Translations under genes and position numbers: made by a program
Shown: positions 60,319 to 64,000 of the stretch, piece after piece
Layout: each line of letters begins with the position of its first letter
How positions within the stretch are numbered: the stretch's first letter is position 1
Assembly: GCA_964602995.1 (NCBI GenBank)
Contig: CAZRTM010000001.1
Span: 62,001-126,000 of the forward strand
Length of the DNA: 64,000 nucleotides
Direction: 5' to 3'
From: JAAYYY01 sp964602995
Lineage (GTDB): Bacteria > Chloroflexota > Anaerolineae > Promineifilales > Promineifilaceae
Notes under the pieces: model-generated
Databases searched by the model: none
Seen by the model: only the letters and a program-made list of their open reading frames with translations
What the model was told of the DNA's origin: nothing

Positions 60319-60918
60319 CTAAGGCAGGATCTCATAGCGCATGATCATGCGGCTCTCTGAGGGCCGCGCCACCTCGACAAAGCCGGCGCGCTGAAACATT
60401 GAGGGCACACCCATGAAGCTGGACACCGGCGGTAGTTTACCTGTACGAGGCACCGTTGGATAAGCCTCGACCACACGCGCCTCTTGCTCTGCCGCGTAGG
60501 TCACAGCGCCACGAATCAATCCAAGAGCCAGATTACTCCCCCGGTATTCGCGCCCTACAAAGAGACAGACCAGCGACCAGACTGGCACGTCGTCTAGCGG
60601 CTTCAGCACACGCGAGCGGTTGAGCGAGGCAAAGTGGGAGCGTGGGGCGATGGAACACCAGCCTGCCACGTGGCCGCCAACATAGGCCAGCACGCCCGGT
60701 ACTTCACCGCTTTCCACAATAGAGCGCATGGCGCGCCGGTTCTCCTCGCCCTGCTGCATCTCGAATTCGACGCGGGTCACCCGCCACCACATGCACCAAC
60801 AACCGGCATAGGCGCCCTTCGGCCCAAAGAGCTGTTCAAAATCAGCCCAGCGCTCCGTGGTTAGGGGCCAGATCTGCATCGCAGCTTGCGATAACGCCTC
60901 AGACTCCTCCAACGGCAT
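60319..60918 (-). CDS. GNAT family N-acetyltransferase
   Basis: About 199 residues of GNAT fold: a GCWCMWW-rich N-terminal part, GVLAYVGGHVAGWCSIAPRSHF, and the acetyl-CoA loop CLFVGREYRGSNLALGLIRGAV with the R-x-x-G/A pattern (REYRGSNLA), then VVEAYPTVP and MFQRAGFVEV. The ATG at 60918 has AAGAGGG five bases upstream; the frame runs four bases past the RidA stop. The conserved tail SSFMGVPSMFQRAGF places it in a subfamily common in Chloroflexota and Actinobacteria whose substrates are unknown. Confidence 0.85.
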   Translation of the reverse strand: MPLEESEALSQAAMQIWPLTTERWADFEQLFGPKGAYAGCWCMWWRVTRVEFEMQQGEENRRAMRSIVESGEVPGVLAYVGGHVAGWCSIAPRSHFASLNRSRVLKPLDDVPVWSLVCLFVGREYRGSNLALGLIRGAVTYAAEQEARVVEAYPTVPRTGKLPPVSSFMGVPSMFQRAGFVEVARPSESRMIMRYEILP

Positions 60919-60941
60919 TTCAACCCTCTTACCACACGTCA

Positions 60942-61349
60942 CTAAGACTCGATTACGGCAATCGCTTCAATCTCCACCAGGAAAGCCTCATTAGCCAGCG
61001 ATTCCACCCCAATCCAGGTCGTCGCCGGTGGGCGCTCTTTGGGGAAGAACGCTTGCAGCCCTTCGCGAATCGCTGCGCTGCCCGTCAACTGCTCTTTGAC
61101 GATGTAAATACGCATGGAGACCACGTCCTCCAGCGAGCCGCCGGCCGCCTGCACGGCCCGTTCCACATTGCTCAACGCCTGCCACGTCTGGGCCTTGAGG
61201 TCGCCAGGCCCCACGATCTGCTGCTTTGCATCCCACGCCACCTGTCCCGACATGAACACCAGTTTCCCCGGTGCGCTGGTCACCACTTGGGAGAAGCCAT
61301 ACTTCAGGCTGGGAAAGAGTGTGTCGGGATTAAGATACTGTTTCGGCAT
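60942..61349 (-). CDS. RidA/YjgF family protein
   Basis: A 135-residue RidA-like protein; RidA removes reactive enamines and imines. Visible: KLVFMSGQVAWDAKQQIVGPGDLKAQT, the active arginine in VVSMRIYIV, and ATTWIGVESLANEAFLVEIEAIAVI with the ligand-binding glutamate. GGAGG lies five bases before ATG 61349. The GNAT gene follows 23 bases later. A function other than enamine deaminase is possible, as several RidA subgroups are not deaminases. Confidence 0.9.
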   Translation of the reverse strand: MPKQYLNPDTLFPSLKYGFSQVVTSAPGKLVFMSGQVAWDAKQQIVGPGDLKAQTWQALSNVERAVQAAGGSLEDVVSMRIYIVKEQLTGSAAIREGLQAFFPKERPPATTWIGVESLANEAFLVEIEAIAVIES

Positions 61350-61387
61350 TTTCACCTCCGGCTGCTGTTGTGTTACTATCCCACCTT

Positions 61388-62389
61388 ATGAGCGAACTGA
61401 TCAGAGAAAAGACGGCAGGGGGACGCTGCATCTACGGCTTTCAAGTTGAAGCATTTCCCACGCTGGTGGCCAATATCTACGTCATCGACGATGGGTCCGA
61501 ACTCACGCTGATCGACTGCGGCTCGGGCCTGGAAGCGTCTAACCAGGGCATTCTAGCCGGTTTTGAGGCGTTACGCGAGCAATATGACGTCTCCTTCAAC
61601 CTGAGCGATATAAAGCGCATTATCGTCACCCACGCCCACATCGACCATTTTGGCGGACTTCCTTTTGTGCGCCAGCACACCGCTGCCCCGCTCGGCGTGC
61701 ACATCCTGGATCGTCGTGTGTTGTCTAATTACGAAGAACGGGTGATAGTCGCTTCACAACGCCTGGACACCTTCCTCGAACGCGCAGGCGTGGACCAGAT
61801 GCACCGCCAACAGCTCATGGGCATGTACCTCTTCGCCAAGGACGTCTACCACTCTACGCCGGTACAATTCCTGTTGGATGAAGCCGAACCGGTCGCGGAG
61901 ATGGCCGTTTACCACGTTCCTGGCCATTGTCCGGGTCAGGTCTGCCTGGGCGTAGACGACGTACTGCTCACCGCCGACCACATTCTGGCCAGCACCACGC
62001 CCCACCAGGCGCCAGAATCGATCACACTCAACATGGGTCTGGGCCACTACCTGCACTCACTGGACAAAATCGCCGCCCTTGACGACGTGCGCCTGGCGCT
62101 GGGCGGGCACGAAGAGCCAATCACCAACCTCCGCCAACGCATCTGTGAAATCCGGCAATTCCACGAGCAACGGCTGCAGCGAATCCTGGAAATCTGCTCC
62201 CAACCTGCTTCCATCGTCGACATCAGCCGCACCCTCTTCGGCAAAGTGCACAGCTACCACGTCCTCCTGGCCCTAGAAGAGACCGGCGCTCACGTCGAAT
62301 ACCTCTACCAACGCGGCGAGCTTCTGGTAGCCAACCTGCAAGAAATCGAACAGGAGCGTAATCCGGTATTAAAGTATGTTAGAAGCTAG
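61388..62389 (+). CDS. MBL-fold metallo-hydrolase with C-terminal winged helix
   Basis: A 333-residue metallo-beta-lactamase-fold protein. The metal motif HxHxDH is VTHAHIDHFGGLP; VYHVPGHCPGQVCL and LTADHILASTTPHQAP provide further ligands; GLGHYLHSLDKIAALDDVRLALGGHEEPI follows. The C-terminal 70 residues (ICEIRQFHEQRLQRILEI...YHVLLALEETGAHVEYLYQRGEL) form the winged-helix segment of LACTB2-like hydrolases. ATG 61388 has no Shine-Dalgarno, but TACTAT at 61374-61379 ends eight bases before it, so the transcript may be leaderless. Substrate (RNA, thioester or other) is unknown. Confidence 0.85.
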   Translation: MSELIREKTAGGRCIYGFQVEAFPTLVANIYVIDDGSELTLIDCGSGLEASNQGILAGFEALREQYDVSFNLSDIKRIIVTHAHIDHFGGLPFVRQHTAAPLGVHILDRRVLSNYEERVIVASQRLDTFLERAGVDQMHRQQLMGMYLFAKDVYHSTPVQFLLDEAEPVAEMAVYHVPGHCPGQVCLGVDDVLLTADHILASTTPHQAPESITLNMGLGHYLHSLDKIAALDDVRLALGGHEEPITNLRQRICEIRQFHEQRLQRILEICSQPASIVDISRTLFGKVHSYHVLLALEETGAHVEYLYQRGELLVANLQEIEQERNPVLKYVRS

Positions 62390-62411
62390 TGGGATCTGAC
62401 GGGGCTGTTAT

Positions 62412-62963
62412 TCAATCCTGGAACAATTCCTGCAGCGGGAACTCGAAACCGGGCAACACATCCTCAATTCGAAGCACATCCTCGCTCGTTAGCTCATCAA
62501 GATCAGTTGATGAGCGGTAAACCGCGACAATCTGTGCCTCTGTTTCAACAACCAGCACGACATTGACACCAATGGCAAAATACTCACGCAATTTGGCGCG
62601 TACATCGCTCCACCGGTCGTTAGGAGAAAGCACCTCGACAATCAGCTCAGGCGCGACATCCAGGAAACTTCCTTTCGTTGCTCGAGCATAGCGCTCATGC
62701 GAAATAAATAGCACATCTGCTGCACGAACGGTATCAGGATTGCGCCGGGTATAGATACCGACTTCCCCCACCATCACCTGGCCCAAATCCCTTTCCTCCA
62801 CAAAATCCCCAATACGCCGCGCCAGGAGGTACTCATATCGACCATGTTCAGGCTTAGTCGGGCTCATCTCGACGATTCTTCCTTCAACCAGCTCACAGCG
62901 CCCCACATCCGCCATTTCATATAATTCCTCGCCGGTAATCCATTCAGCCGCAACCGTCGTCAT
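62412..62963 (-). CDS. Uma2 family protein (DUF820, restriction-endonuclease-like fold)
   Basis: A 183-residue Uma2/DUF820 protein. Family pattern: ITGEELYEMADVGRCELVEGRIVEMSPTKPEHGRYEYLLARRIGDFVEERDLGQVMVGEVGIYTRRNPDTVRAADVLFIS, with the acid residues D and E of a PD-(D/E)xK fold (RAADVLF, LIVEVLSPNDRWSDVRAKLREY). GGAG lies six bases before ATG 62963. These genes are strongly amplified in Cyanobacteria and Chloroflexota; nuclease activity has not been settled for most. Confidence 0.9.
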   Translation of the reverse strand: MTTVAAEWITGEELYEMADVGRCELVEGRIVEMSPTKPEHGRYEYLLARRIGDFVEERDLGQVMVGEVGIYTRRNPDTVRAADVLFISHERYARATKGSFLDVAPELIVEVLSPNDRWSDVRAKLREYFAIGVNVVLVVETEAQIVAVYRSSTDLDELTSEDVLRIEDVLPGFEFPLQELFQD

Positions 62964-63046
62964 ACCAGACTCCTTCAATCGTCGTCTGCCACCAAACCTA
63001 TTCTAGCGCCTCTCTTTCAATAGCGCACTATACCGTACCTCTAACC

Positions 63047-63081
63047 CAATCTCCAATCTCCAGTCTCCATTCTCCAATCTC
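63047..63081. repeat. Heptanucleotide tandem repeat, CAATCTC type
   Basis: Five units, CAATCTC, CAATCTC, CAGTCTC, CATTCTC and CAATCTC, between the Uma2 gene and metH. Reverse complement of the same heptamer as at 31808-31840. Confidence 0.85.
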
Positions 63082-63106
63082 TCCGCGCCCCTCCGTGTCA
63101 CGTCCC

Positions 63107-64000
63107 TTACACCTCATACCCCAACACCGGCGCCAACCAACGCTCCACCGTCTTCACATCCATCCCCTTACGCCGCGCATAATCCTCCACCTGGTCACGG
63201 CCCACACGACCCACGCCAAAGTAACGCGCCTCGGGATGGGCCAGGTAGTAGCCACTGACCGACGACGCCGGTTGCATGGCGCAGCTATCCGTCAGCTGGA
63301 TGCCGGCATTCTGCGTCGCCTCTATCACACAGAACAGCGTCTGCTTCTCGGTATGGTCGGGGCAGGCCGGGTAACCTGGCGCGGGACGGATGCCGCGGTA
63401 AGCCTCGTCAATCAACGCCTCGTTATCCAGCTCCTCATCTGGCGCATAGCCCCACAGCTCGCGGCGCACCCTGGCGTGCATCAGCTCGGCAAAAGCCTCC
63501 GCCAGCCGGTCCGCCAGCGCCTTGGTCAGGATAGCGTTGTAATCGTCGTGCTGCTCCTTGAAGCGCCTCACGATCTGCTCCAGCCCAATCCCGGAAGTCA
63601 CGGCGAAGAAGCCCATATAATCCTGCACCCCACTCTCGCGCGGCGCGATGAAATCGGCCAGACTGTAGTTGGGCCGGCCCGGCGGCCTCTCCATTTGTTG
63701 GCGCAGGAAGTGTACCGTCACCTCCCCATGTTGCCCGTTGCCGTTACAATGCTGCACCACCACGTCGTCACCCACGCTGTAGGCCGGATAAAGACCAACC
63801 ACGGCCCGCGCCGTCAGCAACCGTTCTTCCACAATCCAATCCAGCAGCTCTTGCGCATCGCGGAACAAGGCCCGCGCCGCTTCACCCACCGTGTCATCTT
63901 CCAGAATCTGCGGGTAGCGGCCCTTCAGCTCCCAGCTATGGAAGAAGGGCGTCCAGTCGATGTAGTTGCGAATCTCGCACAGCTCATAATTGTCGAAGAT
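63107..64000 (-). CDS. metH: Cobalamin-dependent methionine synthase, C-terminal activation domain (5' part outside window)
   Basis: The last 297 residues of MetH. The activation domain binds SAM and re-methylates the cobalamin: NYIDWTPFFHSWELKGRYPQIL near the window edge, RALFRDAQELLDWI, LSLADF-like NYSLADFIAPRESGVQDYMGFFAVTSG, LADRLAEAFAELMHARVRRELWGY, the SAM-pocket sequence YRGIRPAPGYPACPDHTEKQTLF, and YYLAHPEARYFGVGRVGRDQVEDYARRKG. The catalytic Hcy, folate and B12 domains lie beyond 64000. Confidence 0.95.
   Translation of the reverse strand: MFDNYELCEIRNYIDWTPFFHSWELKGRYPQILEDDTVGEAARALFRDAQELLDWIVEERLLTARAVVGLYPAYSVGDDVVVQHCNGNGQHGEVTVHFLRQQMERPPGRPNYSLADFIAPRESGVQDYMGFFAVTSGIGLEQIVRRFKEQHDDYNAILTKALADRLAEAFAELMHARVRRELWGYAPDEELDNEALIDEAYRGIRPAPGYPACPDHTEKQTLFCVIEATQNAGIQLTDSCAMQPASSVSGYYLAHPEARYFGVGRVGRDQVEDYARRKGMDVKTVERWLAPVLGYEV

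Noticed and set aside
63047..63081. CRISPR-like array
   Set aside because: Units are seven bases with no spacers and there are no cas genes.
1..64000. tRNA, rRNA, insertion sequence or prophage
   Set aside because: Intergenic spaces are short and none showed a cloverleaf, rRNA signature, transposase or integrase on reading.

Overview
The window looks like a chromosomal scaffold from a member of the phylum Chloroflexota, probably near Anaerolineae/Caldilineae/Ardenticatenia. This is inferred from style, not from a marker-gene search. Supporting traits are moderately high GC, membrane GT-C glycosyltransferases with Chloroflexi-like extracellular tails, a V-T-R-rich linker behind a lipoprotein signal, a receiver domain followed by a Roadblock/LC7-like domain, a MacB-type ABC system with a secreted CARDB protein, mevalonate kinase, and a yloU/fakA/recG/coaD/rpmF/fabD/fabG/nusB/tat gene run. 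Two runs of exactly 100 N (13271-13370 and 30657-30756) are scaffold gaps; they interrupt mutY and an S1-domain gene, so this is a draft or metagenome assembly. No rRNA, tRNA, CRISPR array, transposase or phage gene was seen.

Layout: 1-7175 (minus) holds the end of a NarL-type response regulator, then an envelope-glycan group: three multi-pass membrane proteins, a methyltransferase and a Dpm1-like glycosyltransferase. 7299-13698 holds a RimK-like ATP-grasp ligase, a receiver-Roadblock protein, an oligopeptide-type binding lipoprotein, an HEATH-motif putative peptidase and mutY. 13770-19450 (minus) holds proB-proA, an M23 endopeptidase with a TIM-barrel-like front half, and a divergent FtsZ-like protein whose glycine loops are eroded. 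Divergent from it, across a 570-bp region with promoters facing both ways, lies a 2535-residue STAND-type ATPase carrying about 52 consecutive TPR units. Convergent with that gene is ftsK, followed by the S1-domain gene, birA, a crotonase-fold protein, a UbiA-family transferase and mevalonate kinase.

34880-46402 is a housekeeping block: rpmB facing away from yloU(asp23)-fakA-degV(fakB), then recG, coaD, a coiled-coil protein, rpmF, fabD, fabG, a second asp23, nusB, tatA/B and tatC. It joins fatty-acid activation and initiation with translation, transcription antitermination and protein export. Two close-to-consensus promoters, a rho-independent terminator and a candidate switching leader of rpmF can be read directly.

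46463-53206 carries a Nudix-fold protein without catalytic acids and a phenylalanyl-tRNA synthetase operon. Ahead of pheS is a 27-codon leader ORF with clustered Phe codons, followed by a strong terminator with a competing antiterminator pairing: a classical attenuator. A large GT39-like membrane gene sits between pheS and pheT. 53302-64000 carries kynB-kynU, an ABC export/efflux-type operon (Yip1-like membrane protein, ATPase, secreted IPT/CARDB protein, MacB/FtsX permease), a RidA-GNAT pair, an MBL-fold hydrolase, an Uma2-family protein and the 3' end of metH.

The observations most worth following are the pheS attenuator, the eroded FtsZ paralogue with its LytM-domain neighbour and the divergent giant TPR-STAND gene, the palindromic shared -35 box between rpmB and asp23, and heptanucleotide tandem repeats resembling cyanobacterial STRRs.
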